This document shows, piece after piece, positions 16,547 through 28,342 of a DNA stretch of 64,000 bases (the stretch's first letter is position 1; each line of letters begins with the position of its first letter). The stretch lies in the NCBI GenBank assembly GCA_963746175.1, contig CAVVAH010000001.1, positions 868,001-932,000 of the forward strand, given 5' to 3'. Source of the DNA: CAVVAH01 sp963746175. Its GTDB lineage: Bacteria; Actinomycetota; Actinomycetes; JACCUZ01. Position numbers and translations under genes: made by a program. Below the pieces are notes generated by a model, which searched no databases, was not told the origin of the DNA, and saw nothing but the letters and a program-made list of their open reading frames with translations.

Positions 16547-17029
16547 GTGCCACTCCACGTCGTGCCCCTCGGTGGTCCGGCCGCGGCCGGGCTGAAGCTC
16601 AAGGAGGGCGCCGTCGCGGTGCCGGCCCTGGCCAGCCACGTCCGCCCCTCCCTGGTCCTCGCCGAGCGCGAGAGCCGTGAGCTGCTCGCCTCCGCCGCGC
16701 TGCACGACGTCGGCGTCGACGGCCGCTACTCCGCCGGTCCCGCGGGCATCCAGGTCTGGGACGGCCCGTTCAACGGCCCGAACGGGACCCACGGCACCGC
16801 CGTCCACCTGGGCTCGGTCGACTGGAGCTACGACACCCCGACGAAGCACTACGTGACGATCTACCGCGCCATGGTCACCCAGGCCGGCGTGGACGCGGGC
16901 GAGACGACCTTCTCGATCCTCGCGGGCGTCCTCGCCCTCGGCGGGCTGCCCGCCGACGGCAACCGCATCACGCTGCCGACGCCTCCGGCCCGCGACCCGT
17001 TCCGGCGGCTGGCCGCGACCGGCAGCTAG
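16547..17029 (+). CDS. Conserved-looking hypothetical protein, 160 residues
   Basis: A GTG start lies 5 nt after GGGAGG. The protein has even composition, no signal peptide and no transmembrane segment. It begins PLHVVPLGGPAAAGLKLKEG and has a tryptophan/tyrosine-rich middle (VWDGPFNG, SVDWSYDTPTKHYVTIYRA) and an alanine/glycine-rich helix-like stretch. I do not recognise the family. The codon pattern and ribosome binding site support a real gene. It stands alone between ileS and wag31 and ends at a strong bidirectional terminator shared with convergent wag31. Confidence 0.75.
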   Translation: MPLHVVPLGGPAAAGLKLKEGAVAVPALASHVRPSLVLAERESRELLASAALHDVGVDGRYSAGPAGIQVWDGPFNGPNGTHGTAVHLGSVDWSYDTPTKHYVTIYRAMVTQAGVDAGETTFSILAGVLALGGLPADGNRITLPTPPARDPFRRLAATGS

Positions 17030-17046
17030 CGCGCACCACGACGACG

Positions 17047-17090
17047 AACGCCGAGGCCGGCGGACCCTGGGGTCCGCCGGCCTCGGCGTT
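17047..17090. terminator. Perfect bidirectional terminator hairpin
   Basis: A 20-bp perfect inverted repeat (arm AACGCCGAGGCCGGCGGACC) with a CTGG loop lies between the convergent 160-residue gene and wag31. The arms start with AA and end with TT, so it can work on both strands, though without a long U tract. Confidence 0.85.
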
Positions 17091-17119
17091 CTCGTGCGGA
17101 GCGGCTGCTGCCCGAGGGC

Positions 17120-17953
17120 TCAGCCCTCGGTGAAGCCCTGCGGCTGCTGCGGCGGGCCGCTCGGCTGGTCGCCGCCGCCGACCGGGGCACCCGGCGCGAA
17201 CGGACTGCGCTGACCCTGCTGGGCGGGCGCGGCCTGGGCCGGGGCGGGCTGGCCCTGGTTCGGCTGGCCACCCTGTCCGCCCGCCGGCGCGTCGGTCGAC
17301 CGGCCGTCGAGCTCGCGCAGCTGGCCCTCGAGGTAGGACTTGAGCCGGCTCCGGTACTCCCGCTCGAACGAGCGCAGCTTCTCGACCTCGCGCTCGAGCG
17401 TGGACCGCTCGGTCTCCAGCGAGCCGATCATCTGGCGGTGCTTGTCCTCGGCCTCCCGCTTGAGCTGGTCGGCCCGGGTCTTGGCCTCGCTGATGATGCG
17501 CTCTGCCTGGGTGCGCGCCTCGGCGATGTGCTCGTCCGCGGTGCGCTGCGCCAGGGCCAGGATCCCGGTGGCCGTCTCGGACGGCGCGGCCTGCTGCGCG
17601 GGGGCGGGCGCGGCGGGCTGCACCGGCGTCGGGGCTGCCGGCTGCGGCCGGTTGGCCGCCTCGGCGAGCTGGCGCTGTGCGGCCGCGAGCTTCTGCCGGA
17701 GCTCGTCGTTCTCGCGGGCGAGCGCCGGGTCGGGTGCGGCGGGCTGGGCGACGACCGGCGCCTGCTGCGCGGTCTCGCCGCCACGGCCGGCAGCCGACAG
17801 CTTGGACCGCAGCTCGTCGTTCTCGCGGTAGAGGCGGGTGAGCTCGGCCTCCACCTCGTCGAGGAACTCGTCGACCTCGGTCTCGTCGTAGCCAGGCTTG
17901 AGCCGGGTGCTCGTGAACTGCTTGTTGGCCACGTCCTCGGGGGTCAGCGGCAT
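17120..17953 (-). CDS. wag31: Polar growth and division protein Wag31/DivIVA
   Basis: This 277-residue protein has an N-terminal DivIVA membrane-binding domain (MPLTPEDVANKQFTSTRLK, then GYDETEVDEFLDEVEAEL) and a first coiled coil. A proline/alanine/glutamine-rich linker leads to a second long coiled coil (about residues 130-220, HIAEARTQAERIISEAKTRA). The tail is low-complexity G/P/Q. In actinobacteria it marks cell poles and directs wall growth. GAGGAG lies 9-10 nt before the ATG. It is last in the pgeF, yggS, sepF, yggT, wag31 run. A 213-nt gap before the gene could hold its own promoter. Confidence 0.95.
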   Translation of the reverse strand: MPLTPEDVANKQFTSTRLKPGYDETEVDEFLDEVEAELTRLYRENDELRSKLSAAGRGGETAQQAPVVAQPAAPDPALARENDELRQKLAAAQRQLAEAANRPQPAAPTPVQPAAPAPAQQAAPSETATGILALAQRTADEHIAEARTQAERIISEAKTRADQLKREAEDKHRQMIGSLETERSTLEREVEKLRSFEREYRSRLKSYLEGQLRELDGRSTDAPAGGQGGQPNQGQPAPAQAAPAQQGQRSPFAPGAPVGGGDQPSGPPQQPQGFTEG

Positions 17954-18166
17954 GGCGTCGAGTCTCCTCGCTAGTCGGTCGTTCGGGTCGTGCTCGTGGT
18001 GCGGGTCGGGCGGGTGGTGCGGGTGGTGCGGGGCTCAGGTCGTGCTGAGAGGCCTGTGCGTCGGCGGGCGGCGCCGGACGCGCTCCGGGGAATCATCCCC
18101 CATCGGGCATCACAAGGCGAACCGCGGCCCCGCCTGCACGTTCGCGGCCCACGGTGGGACAGCGTG

Positions 18167-18460
18167 TCAGAACGTGATGTATCCGGTGAGGTAGATCGCG
18201 AACTGGACCAGGATCACGAGGACCAGGAACGACAGGTCCAGGGTGATCTGCCCGATCCGCAACGGCGGGATCACCCGGCGGAGCGCCTTGAGGGGCGGGT
18301 CGGTGATCGTGTAGACGATCTCGGCCACCACGAGCAACGGCCCGCGCGGCCGCCACGAGCGGGCGAACATCTGGATGTAGTCCAGCACCAGCCGCCCGAT
18401 GAGCAGCAGGAAGAAGAACCACAGCGCGAAGTAGACCGTCGCGCCGACCGGTCCGCGCAT
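18167..18460 (-). CDS. yggT: YggT-family membrane protein
   Basis: This 97-residue protein has two hydrophobic segments (VYFALWFFFLLLIGRLVLDY and LSFLVLVILVQFAIYLTGYI) separated by the family's conserved TDPPLKALRRVIPPLRIG. The family (YlmG in Gram-positives) is linked to division and osmotic response, with no proven reaction. The ATG at 18460 is preferred over a TTG one codon upstream. It sits between sepF and wag31, its normal place in actinobacteria. Confidence 0.93.
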   Translation of the reverse strand: MRGPVGATVYFALWFFFLLLIGRLVLDYIQMFARSWRPRGPLLVVAEIVYTITDPPLKALRRVIPPLRIGQITLDLSFLVLVILVQFAIYLTGYITF

Positions 18461-18575
18461 CAACGGCCCCCGCCGCGGTGCACCGGTCGGGTCCGTCCTG
18501 CCGTCGTCTGCACGCGGCAGACACTAACGCGCCGCACACGATCACCGCGTCGCCGACCCGCCGAGCCCGCGCGGG

Positions 18576-19100
18576 TCAGCTCTGGTTGAAGAAGCCGCTC
18601 TCGGCCATCCGCGCCTTGTCCTCGGCGGTGACGGTGACGTCGGCCGGCGACAGCAGGAAGACCTTGTTGGTGACCCGCTCGATGGTGCCGCGCAGGCCGA
18701 ACACCAGACCCGCGGCGAAGTCGACCAGCCGCTTCGCGTCGGAGTCGTCCATGTCCGAGAGGTTCATGATGACCGGCGTGCTCTCGCGGAAGCTCTCGCC
18801 GATCTGCTTGGCCTCGTTGTAGGTGCGAGGGTGGATCGTCGTGATCCGGTCGAACGCCCGCGAGGACGACAGCGACGGGCGGCGCTCCGGCATCGTGGCC
18901 ACGGCGCCGTGGCGCTCCTCGCGCAGCGCGGTCGCGCCGGCGGTGCGGTGCGCACCGCGACCGCCGTCGTGGTGGTCGGCGCGCTGGTCGTAGCCGTCCG
19001 CGTCGCCCTCGATGCCGTCGTCGTACTCGTCGTAGTCGTACCGGTCGTCCTCCTCGACGAGGCCGAGGTAGACCATCGCTTTACGCATCGCGCCGGCCAT
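18576..19100 (-). CDS. sepF: Cell division protein SepF
   Basis: This is a 174-residue FtsZ-binding membrane anchor. The N-terminus MAGAMRKAMVYLGLVEEDD is the expected amphipathic membrane-binding helix. An acidic, tyrosine-rich linker (about residues 17-60) leads to the C-terminal SepF domain with ITTIHPRTYNEAKQIGE, VIMNLSDMDDSDAKRLVDF and GLRGTIERVTNKVFLLSPAD. GGAGGG precedes the ATG. In actinobacteria, which lack FtsA, SepF ties FtsZ rings to the membrane. Confidence 0.96.
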   Translation of the reverse strand: MAGAMRKAMVYLGLVEEDDRYDYDEYDDGIEGDADGYDQRADHHDGGRGAHRTAGATALREERHGAVATMPERRPSLSSSRAFDRITTIHPRTYNEAKQIGESFRESTPVIMNLSDMDDSDAKRLVDFAAGLVFGLRGTIERVTNKVFLLSPADVTVTAEDKARMAESGFFNQS

Positions 19101-19160
19101 GCCTGACTGCCCTCCGCTCGGGGTGGACGGACCAGGGTGCGGTTCCGCCTGCGAAGGACG

Positions 19161-19880
19161 CTACTGGAGCGAAGGGCGTGAACCGAGCAACGCGGTCCCG
19201 ACACGCAGGTGTGTCGCGCCGTGTCGTACCGCGGCCTCCAGGTCGCCGCTCATGCCGGCGGAGACCACGGTGGCGTCCGGGTGGTCGCGGCGCAGGGCAC
19301 CGGCGACCTGGGCCAGCCGGCCGAACGCCTCGCCGGGGTCGCCGTCGAGCGGTGCCACCGCCATCACCCCGGCCAGGTCGAGGTGCGCGGCGGCGGCGAG
19401 CGAGTCCGCGAGCGCCGCGACGTCAGCCGGTCGGGCACCGCCGCGGGCAGCGTCGTCCGGGGGGTCGGCGAGGTCGACCTGGACCAGGCAGCGCAACCGG
19501 CGACCGGCGTCCCCCGCGGCGCGGTCCAGGGCTCGCACCAGCCGCACCCGGTCGACCGAGTGCACGACGTCGGCGCAGGCCGCGACGACGGCCGCCTTGT
19601 TGGTCTGAACCTGTCCGACGAAGTGCCAGACCAGGCCCGTCAGCCCGTCGTGGCGGCACTGCTCGACCTTGGCGGCGGCGTCGGCCGCCCGGTTCTCCCC
19701 CACGTCGCGCACCCCGAGCGCCGCGAGGTGCGCCACGTCGGAGGCCGGGAAGGTCTTGGTCACCGCGACGAGCGTCACCTCGGCCCGAGCCCTCCCGGCC
19801 GCGGCGCAGGCGGCGGTGATCCGGTCCTCGACGCGCGCCAGACCCGCCGCGATCTCGGCGCGCCGCCGCTCGACCGTCAT
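19161..19880 (-). CDS. yggS: PLP homeostasis protein YggS/PLPBP
   Basis: This 239-residue protein follows the single-domain alanine-racemase fold. The lysine of VTLVAVTKTFPASDV should bind pyridoxal phosphate. Further family segments are GVRDVGENRAADAAAKV, WHFVGQVQTNK, GVMAVAPL and SAGMSGDLEAAVRHGATHLR. It keeps PLP homeostasis rather than catalysing a known reaction. Its ATG at 19880 overlaps the pgeF stop as ATGA, so the two are translationally coupled. Confidence 0.94.
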   Translation of the reverse strand: MTVERRRAEIAAGLARVEDRITAACAAAGRARAEVTLVAVTKTFPASDVAHLAALGVRDVGENRAADAAAKVEQCRHDGLTGLVWHFVGQVQTNKAAVVAACADVVHSVDRVRLVRALDRAAGDAGRRLRCLVQVDLADPPDDAARGGARPADVAALADSLAAAAHLDLAGVMAVAPLDGDPGEAFGRLAQVAGALRRDHPDATVVSAGMSGDLEAAVRHGATHLRVGTALLGSRPSLQ

Positions 19881-20605
19881 CGGACGACCACTCCGGCGAA
19901 CCGGCCGGTCACGCCGTCGCGGCGGTGGGAGTAGAGGTCGCGCGACTCGACGGTGCACCAGGGGTCCGCCTCGACCGTCTGCACGCCCGCCTCGAGCAGC
20001 TGGGCGACGACGCCGGCGCGCAGGTCGAGCCCCGGAGTGCCGGCGCGGGTGGTGGACCGGGCCGACGGCACGACGGCGGTGATCTGATCAGCCATCGCCG
20101 CCGGCACCTCGTAGCACGAGCCGCACACGGCCGGACCGACCACGGCGACCACCCGGTCGGGGCGGGCGCCGAGGTCGCGCATCGCCGACACCGTGGCGCG
20201 CACGACGCCGGCCGCGACCCCACGCCGGCCGGCGTGCGCCACCGCGACGACGTCGCTGCGGCGGGCGGCCAGCAGGACAGGCACGCAGTCCGCGACCAGC
20301 ACGACGAGACCGAGCCCCGGCTCGGTCGTCACCAGGGCATCGGCCACCGGTGGCGCGGCACCGGGCTCGGGTGCGCTCTCGACGACCGCCACCTCGGTGC
20401 CGTGCACCTGCTGCATGAAGACCAGGGCCGCCGGGTCCAGACCGAGCCCGAGGGCCAACAGCCGGCGGTTCTCGGACACCGCGGCCGGGTCGTCGCCGAC
20501 GTGGTCGCCGAGGTCCAGCGCGTCGTACGGCGGCCGGCTCACCCCGCCGTACCGGTCGGTCAGCGCGTAGCGCGCGGAGGCGATCGTGCCGGTGCGGCGG
20601 AGCAT
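19877..20605 (-). CDS. pgeF: Purine-nucleoside phosphorylase/peptidoglycan-editing factor PgeF (YfiH/laccase fold)
   Basis: This 242-residue protein has the DUF152/YfiH pattern: LTDRYGGVSRPPYDALDLG, FMQQVHGTEV, LVADCVPVLL, VAVAHAGRRGVAAGV and VGPAVCGSCYEVP. The histidine and cysteine residues (in ADC, AHAGRRG and CGSCYEV) form the metal site of the family. YfiH proteins act on nucleosides and, in E. coli, prevent misincorporated L-Ser in peptidoglycan. In most actinobacteria it follows ftsZ directly. Here the RND gene ends only 45 nt upstream, so it may depend on read-through from the efflux operon or on a promoter in or before the short gap. Confidence 0.93.
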   Translation of the reverse strand: MLRRTGTIASARYALTDRYGGVSRPPYDALDLGDHVGDDPAAVSENRRLLALGLGLDPAALVFMQQVHGTEVAVVESAPEPGAAPPVADALVTTEPGLGLVVLVADCVPVLLAARRSDVVAVAHAGRRGVAAGVVRATVSAMRDLGARPDRVVAVVGPAVCGSCYEVPAAMADQITAVVPSARSTTRAGTPGLDLRAGVVAQLLEAGVQTVEADPWCTVESRDLYSHRRDGVTGRFAGVVVR

Positions 20606-20650
20606 GCGGCCGAGCGTACGAGAACGGTCCTCCCCGCCCGGCCGCCGCCG

Positions 20651-23764
<3,114 letters not shown>

Positions 23765-23784
23765 CAGACGCCCCTCCTTCGCCT

Positions 23785-24243
23785 CTAGTGCCCGCCGTCG
23801 ATACCGAGCTCGGCTCCGTACACCTCCGCCGCGCCGACGGTGACGACCTCGGCACCGGCAGCGGGACCGTCCGTGAGCCAGACCTGGCCGCCGTCGATGT
23901 GGTCGACGGCGACCGGCACCCGGACGAAGCTCCTGGGCCCGACGCTCGTGAAGACCCACACCTGCCCCGTGGGGTCGTAGATCAGCGCCGCGTAGTCGAC
24001 CACCGTTTCTGCGCCGTCCTGGCGCACCTGCGTGACGTGCAGCCCGGCTCGGTCAGCGCCCCGGCGCGTGAACGACACCTCGTGCGCACCGCTCTCGTCC
24101 GCCTCCCCCACCGAGGACGGGTGGTACGACTCCGTCGCAGCCGGCTCCGCCTCCTGGCAACCTGTGGTCCCCATCCCGGCCGCGGCCACCGCCACCGCCC
24201 CGACGAGGGCGCGCACCGCCCGCCCCCCTCCACCCCTGCTCAT
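23785..24243 (-). CDS. Small lipoprotein resembling the membrane-proximal domain of an RND adaptor
   Basis: This 152-residue protein has a hydrophobic signal (RALVGAVAVAAAGMGTTGC, lipobox-like TTGC at about residue 28). The rest (ALIYDPTGQVWVFTSV, FVRVPVAVDHIDGG, VVTVGAAEVYGAELGI) matches the C-terminal membrane-proximal domain of CusB/CzcB adaptors. There is no biotinyl-lipoyl or helical hairpin domain. It is placed between two RND genes; its ATG overlaps the upstream RND stop as ATGA. It may be a minimal adaptor for a pump in a cell with no outer membrane. The role is inferred. Confidence 0.72.
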   Translation of the reverse strand: MSRGGGGRAVRALVGAVAVAAAGMGTTGCQEAEPAATESYHPSSVGEADESGAHEVSFTRRGADRAGLHVTQVRQDGAETVVDYAALIYDPTGQVWVFTSVGPRSFVRVPVAVDHIDGGQVWLTDGPAAGAEVVTVGAAEVYGAELGIDGGH

Positions 24244-27200
24244 GGCCCCGGCTCTCCCGCCGGGACCGGGTCCTCGAGGTGGACCGGGTCGGTCCGTTGC
24301 GCAGGGACCGACTCGGGCACGAGCGGCTGGTCGACCGGCCGCTCCAGGTCGATCGTCCGGTGCCCGTCGAGGCCGGCGTCGAGCCCCGGCTCGCGGCGTG
24401 GTGGCACGTGGACGAGCAGGGACGGCAGGAGGACCAGCGTGACGAAGGTCGTGCTGACCAGCCCCCCGAGGAGGACGACGGCCATCTGGTGCAGGAGCTC
24501 CAGACCGGGTCGCGGCCCGAGCACCACGAAGGGGACGCCCGCAGCGGCCAGGGACAGTGATGTGGCGAGGACCGGGGCCAGCCGTTCCTGTGCCGCGGCG
24601 CGGACCCCCTCGGCGTGGTCTCCCCCGGCGGCCGCGAGTGCCTGGACCCTGGCCGCCAGCAGGATGGTCGTGCGTGCCGCGAGACACAGCACGGCGAGAC
24701 ATCCGAGCAGTGCCCCCAGCGCGAGCCCGGCACCCGCCAGTGGTGCGGCGAGCAAACCCCCGACCAGCGCGAGCGGGAGCATGGCGAAGACCAGTGCGGC
24801 CCAGCGCCAGCTCCGGAAGGCTGCCTGGAGCAGGAGGAACACGGCGACCAGTGCGGCGACGGCGAATCCGGCGACCCGCCCGAGCCCGAGCTCGCGCTCG
24901 GTGCTCTGCTCGAGGACCTCGGCGTGGTACTCGATCGGGAACGACATCGTCGACAGCTGCGCCCGCACCTCGTCGCTCACGGCCGCGAGGTCTCGCCCTC
25001 GGACGTCGGCCGTGACGTCGATCCGGCGCGACACGGCATCCCGCTCGATCACGGCGACGTCGTCCGTCACACGCACGTCTGCCGCGTCACCGAGCCTGAG
25101 GTGTCCCCCACCCGGCCGGTCGATGAGCAGGTTGCCGACGTCCTCGACGCTCTCTCGAGTGTCCGGTGCCCCCTGCACGATGACGTCGAAGACCTTCTGC
25201 TCCTGGAAGACGCTGCCGACCTGGATCCCTTGCAGCAGGATCGCGCTGGCCCGTCGTACGTCGCCGGGAGTGACGCCGAGCGCCTGCGCCCTCTCGAGGT
25301 CCACCTCGATCTCGATCGTCGGCTCCGTGGGCGGGAGGTCGATGCGGGGATTGACGACCCCGTCGACGCCCGCCATCGCCGCCTTGACCTGCGCTGCCTG
25401 CTCGCGCAGCACCTCCGGGTCCTGCCCGAAGAGCCTGACGACCAGTGGGTCCCCCACCCCGGTCAGCAGGTCGATGCCACCGGTCGCAGGGTTGTCTCCC
25501 TGGACCAGCCCGCCGACGTCCTTCACCTTCTGGCTGGAGTACGTGATGACGTCGTGCCGGACACCCTTCACGTCACGTGCCGCGGCCTCGATCGCCTCGA
25601 CGGTCGCGCCGTAGTCGGCGCCGGAGGCGATCCGCACCCAGACGTCGCTCGAGCTGACGTCCACGACCCGGTCGCCCGTGACGGCGCGGCCGATCGTCGC
25701 GGCCACCCGCGCCACGCCAGGGACGTCCTGGAGAGTGCGACTCAGATCCGTCGCCGCGCGGGTCATCTGCGGGTTCGACGTCCCCGGCGGGGCCTCCAGC
25801 CGCACGAGGACGGCACGGTCCTGGAGCTGAGGCACGAGCGAGGGGCTGACGACCGCGAGGACGCCGGCTCCGACCAGCAGGATCGTGGTCGCGACGAGGG
25901 CGGGGACCCGTACGGTCCGGCCGAACCGCTGGAGGAGCGAGCCGTAGCCCACCTGCACGCGCGGCGGGACCGGGGCGGCGCTCCGGTCCGGCCGACCGAT
26001 CGAGAACAGGAGGACGAGAAGGACCGGGGCGACGACGAGCGCCACGACCACGGCCGCCACGACCGCCGCCAGGTAGGCCCACGCCAGTGGCGCGAAGAAG
26101 GCACCCGGGCGACCGGCCATGACGAGGACTGGAACGACCGCCAGAGCTCCGACGAGCGAGGCGTAGATCAAGGGGGTGCGGATGTCCTCGACGGCGTGCC
26201 GGACGTGGTCGAGGACGGGAACGGGACCACCGTTCTGCATGCGGCTGCGCAACCGGGTCGCGACCCGTTCGCTGGCGACGACCGCCTCGTCCACGAGCAC
26301 CGTCACGGCGGCGGCGAGGCCGGCCACGACGAGGACGTTCAACCCCTGACCGGACAGGTGCAGCAGCAGCAGGGCAGTGACGACGGAGAGCGGCACGGTG
26401 GCCAGGACGACGACAAGACCTCGCCAGCCGAGACGGCACGCGAGCAGGACGACGAGCAGCAGCGCGAGGCCGATGCCCACCGCGAGCCTGACGTTGCTCC
26501 CGGCGTCGTCGAGGTACTGCGCCGGGCTGAACAGCGACATGTCGGTCCTGATCCCGGTGAGCCCGGGGCGGAGGTCGTCGACCGCATCCTCGACCGCCTC
26601 GGCGACCTCGCCGGTACCGGCACCGGGGAACTTCTCCACGACAAGGAGGAGGCCGGGCTCGCCGTCGACCACGGCGTCCCCGATGAGGGGCTGGTGGTCG
26701 ACCACGATGGTCGAGACGTCGGCCAGCTTCAGTCGGCCGTTCGTCCCGGACACCGGGACCTTGCCGAGCTCGGCCGGGTCCGCGATGCGCTCGAGCAGGT
26801 GCCTCACCTGGAGCCGCTGCTGAGGCGTCTCGATGAAGCCGCCGGTACCCGGCGTCGACGCCTCGAGGAAGCTCAGCGGCGAGACCACCTGGGCATTGCC
26901 CGCGGAGCGCACGACCTGGGAGAGGGTGACGCCCGCCGCACGGAGTCGCTCCGGGTCGACCTGCACCTGCAGCTGCTGGTCCCTCATCCCCCAGATCGAC
27001 ACGTTGGCGACACCCGGGACGCCCATCAGGCGCGGGCGTACGGTCCAGCGAGCGATGACGGACTGCTCGATCGGAGACACCGTGGTCGACGACAGCCCGA
27101 TCATCAGCACCCGGTTGGAGGACGAGACCGGCGCCAGCAGCGTGGGTGGCTTCGAGACGTTGGGCAGGGCGTGCGCCTGGGTCAGCCGCTCCTCGACGAG

Positions 27201-27524
27201 CTGGCGCGCGCGGTAGACGTCGGTGCCGCGCGCGAAGACCATGACGATGGACGAGAGTCCAGGAAGGGACTGCGAGCGGATGACCTCGACGCCCTCCACG
27301 CCGTTGAGGAGGTCGGCCTCCAGCGGCACGGTGATGAGCTGCTCCACCTCGTTGGCGGACAGGCCCAGCGCCTCCGTCTGCACCTCTGCGTACGTCGGCG
27401 TGAACTCCGGGAGGGCGTCGGCCGGGGCGTCGCGCAGGGTGAGGACCCCCACCGCCAACACCCCCAGGGCCAGCCCGATCACGAGCATTCGGAAGTGCAG
27501 CACTCCGCGGAACAACGCGCCCAT
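24240..27524 (-). CDS. Second RND efflux pump permease, divergent heavy-metal-efflux type
   Basis: This 1094-residue RND protein is first in its operon. It shows the first helix (MLVIGLALGVLAVGVLTL), porter segments like those of the neighbouring pump (YAEVQTEALGLSANEVEQLI) and the second helical bundle. TM4 is degenerate: VLVDEAVVASERVATR keeps DE but lacks the later acidic pair DVEN seen in the partner pump. A C-terminal tail of about 60 residues (after LLVHVPPRREPG) is charged and proline-rich. It may form a hetero-oligomer with the second pump or have a structural role. It is divergent from the response regulator gene. Confidence 0.88.
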   Translation of the reverse strand: MGALFRGVLHFRMLVIGLALGVLAVGVLTLRDAPADALPEFTPTYAEVQTEALGLSANEVEQLITVPLEADLLNGVEGVEVIRSQSLPGLSSIVMVFARGTDVYRARQLVEERLTQAHALPNVSKPPTLLAPVSSSNRVLMIGLSSTTVSPIEQSVIARWTVRPRLMGVPGVANVSIWGMRDQQLQVQVDPERLRAAGVTLSQVVRSAGNAQVVSPLSFLEASTPGTGGFIETPQQRLQVRHLLERIADPAELGKVPVSGTNGRLKLADVSTIVVDHQPLIGDAVVDGEPGLLLVVEKFPGAGTGEVAEAVEDAVDDLRPGLTGIRTDMSLFSPAQYLDDAGSNVRLAVGIGLALLLVVLLACRLGWRGLVVVLATVPLSVVTALLLLHLSGQGLNVLVVAGLAAAVTVLVDEAVVASERVATRLRSRMQNGGPVPVLDHVRHAVEDIRTPLIYASLVGALAVVPVLVMAGRPGAFFAPLAWAYLAAVVAAVVVALVVAPVLLVLLFSIGRPDRSAAPVPPRVQVGYGSLLQRFGRTVRVPALVATTILLVGAGVLAVVSPSLVPQLQDRAVLVRLEAPPGTSNPQMTRAATDLSRTLQDVPGVARVAATIGRAVTGDRVVDVSSSDVWVRIASGADYGATVEAIEAAARDVKGVRHDVITYSSQKVKDVGGLVQGDNPATGGIDLLTGVGDPLVVRLFGQDPEVLREQAAQVKAAMAGVDGVVNPRIDLPPTEPTIEIEVDLERAQALGVTPGDVRRASAILLQGIQVGSVFQEQKVFDVIVQGAPDTRESVEDVGNLLIDRPGGGHLRLGDAADVRVTDDVAVIERDAVSRRIDVTADVRGRDLAAVSDEVRAQLSTMSFPIEYHAEVLEQSTERELGLGRVAGFAVAALVAVFLLLQAAFRSWRWAALVFAMLPLALVGGLLAAPLAGAGLALGALLGCLAVLCLAARTTILLAARVQALAAAGGDHAEGVRAAAQERLAPVLATSLSLAAAGVPFVVLGPRPGLELLHQMAVVLLGGLVSTTFVTLVLLPSLLVHVPPRREPGLDAGLDGHRTIDLERPVDQPLVPESVPAQRTDPVHLEDPVPAGEPGP

Positions 27525-27658
27525 GAGTCCCCACCCCTCACAACCGGGCCATCGGCCGGCGTACAGGAAATACTTATAGTTGTCCTTAGGGGGTTCTTAG
27601 AGATTTCTTGCTACGTTGCGCGTGGTTCGGCGTGCTGTCAATCCACAGGAGGAGTTTC
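27525..27658. promoter_or_regulatory. Divergent promoter region of the efflux island with candidate response-regulator box
   Basis: This AT-richer gap separates the RND operon (minus) from the regulator (plus). Two TTAG motifs at 27586-27589 and 27597-27600 are 11 bp apart (CCTTAG then TTCTTAG), the spacing of an OmpR/PhoB-type direct repeat. TATAAG on the minus strand at about 27577-27572 could be a -10 for the RND operon. The ribosome binding site of the regulator is AGGAGGAG at 27647-27654. Confidence 0.5.
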
Positions 27659-28342
27659 GTGCTCGCGACGACCCGTCTGCTGCTCGTCGAGGACGACGTC
27701 AAGCTGGTCCGAGCGCTCCGACGCGGGCTGACAGCCGAGGGCTACGTCGTCGATGCGGCGCACAACGGGGACGACGGCTTGCAGCAGGCGTCGTCGATCG
27801 ACTACGACGTCGTCGTCCTCGACCTCATGCTGCCCGGCCTCGACGGCTTCACGGTGTGCCAGGAGCTGCGCCGGCGCGAGCGCTGGTCACCTGTGCTGAT
27901 GCTGACCGCACGGGCGGACGTCTCCGACCGCATCCGCGGTCTGGACGGTGGCGCCGACGACTACCTGGTCAAGCCGTTCGACTTCGGCGAGCTGCTGGCA
28001 CGCCTCCGGGTCCTGGTCCGACGGGGCCCCTCGGCGCACCCGCACGTCCTGGAGATCGGCGACCTGCACGTCGACTCCACGACCCGCCTGGTCTCCCGGG
28101 CCGGCCACCAGATCGAGCTGACCGCACGTGAGTTCGACGTCCTCGCGGTGCTCGCCCGAAACGCCGGCCGCCTCGTCACCCGCCACCAGCTGCTGGACGA
28201 GGTGTGGCAGGAGGGGTACCAGGGCTCGCCGAACGTCGTCGACGTCTACATCGGGTACCTGAGGAAGAAGCTGGAACGCCCTCGCGGCCGCCGCCTGATC
28301 CGTACCGTTCGGGGAAAGGGCTTCCTGCTGGAGACGCCATGA
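27659..28342 (+). CDS. OmpR/PhoB-family response regulator
   Basis: This 227-residue regulator starts at a GTG right after AGGAGGAG. The receiver domain has the acidic pair in LLLVEDDVKLV, the phospho-acceptor aspartate in VVLDLMLPGLDG, the conserved threonine in LMLTARADV and the lysine in DDYLVKPFDF. The C-terminal winged helix is complete (IELTAREFDVLAVLARNAGR, then PNVVDVYIGYLRKKLERP and IRTVRGKGFLL). The stop overlaps the kinase start as ATGA. The position between two divergent efflux operons suggests it controls both. Confidence 0.94.
   Translation: MLATTRLLLVEDDVKLVRALRRGLTAEGYVVDAAHNGDDGLQQASSIDYDVVVLDLMLPGLDGFTVCQELRRRERWSPVLMLTARADVSDRIRGLDGGADDYLVKPFDFGELLARLRVLVRRGPSAHPHVLEIGDLHVDSTTRLVSRAGHQIELTAREFDVLAVLARNAGRLVTRHQLLDEVWQEGYQGSPNVVDVYIGYLRKKLERPRGRRLIRTVRGKGFLLETP

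Noticed and set aside
18087..18100. GGGGAATCATCCCC before wag31 as an operator
   Set aside because: The dyad is only 5 bp on each side and nothing else supports it.
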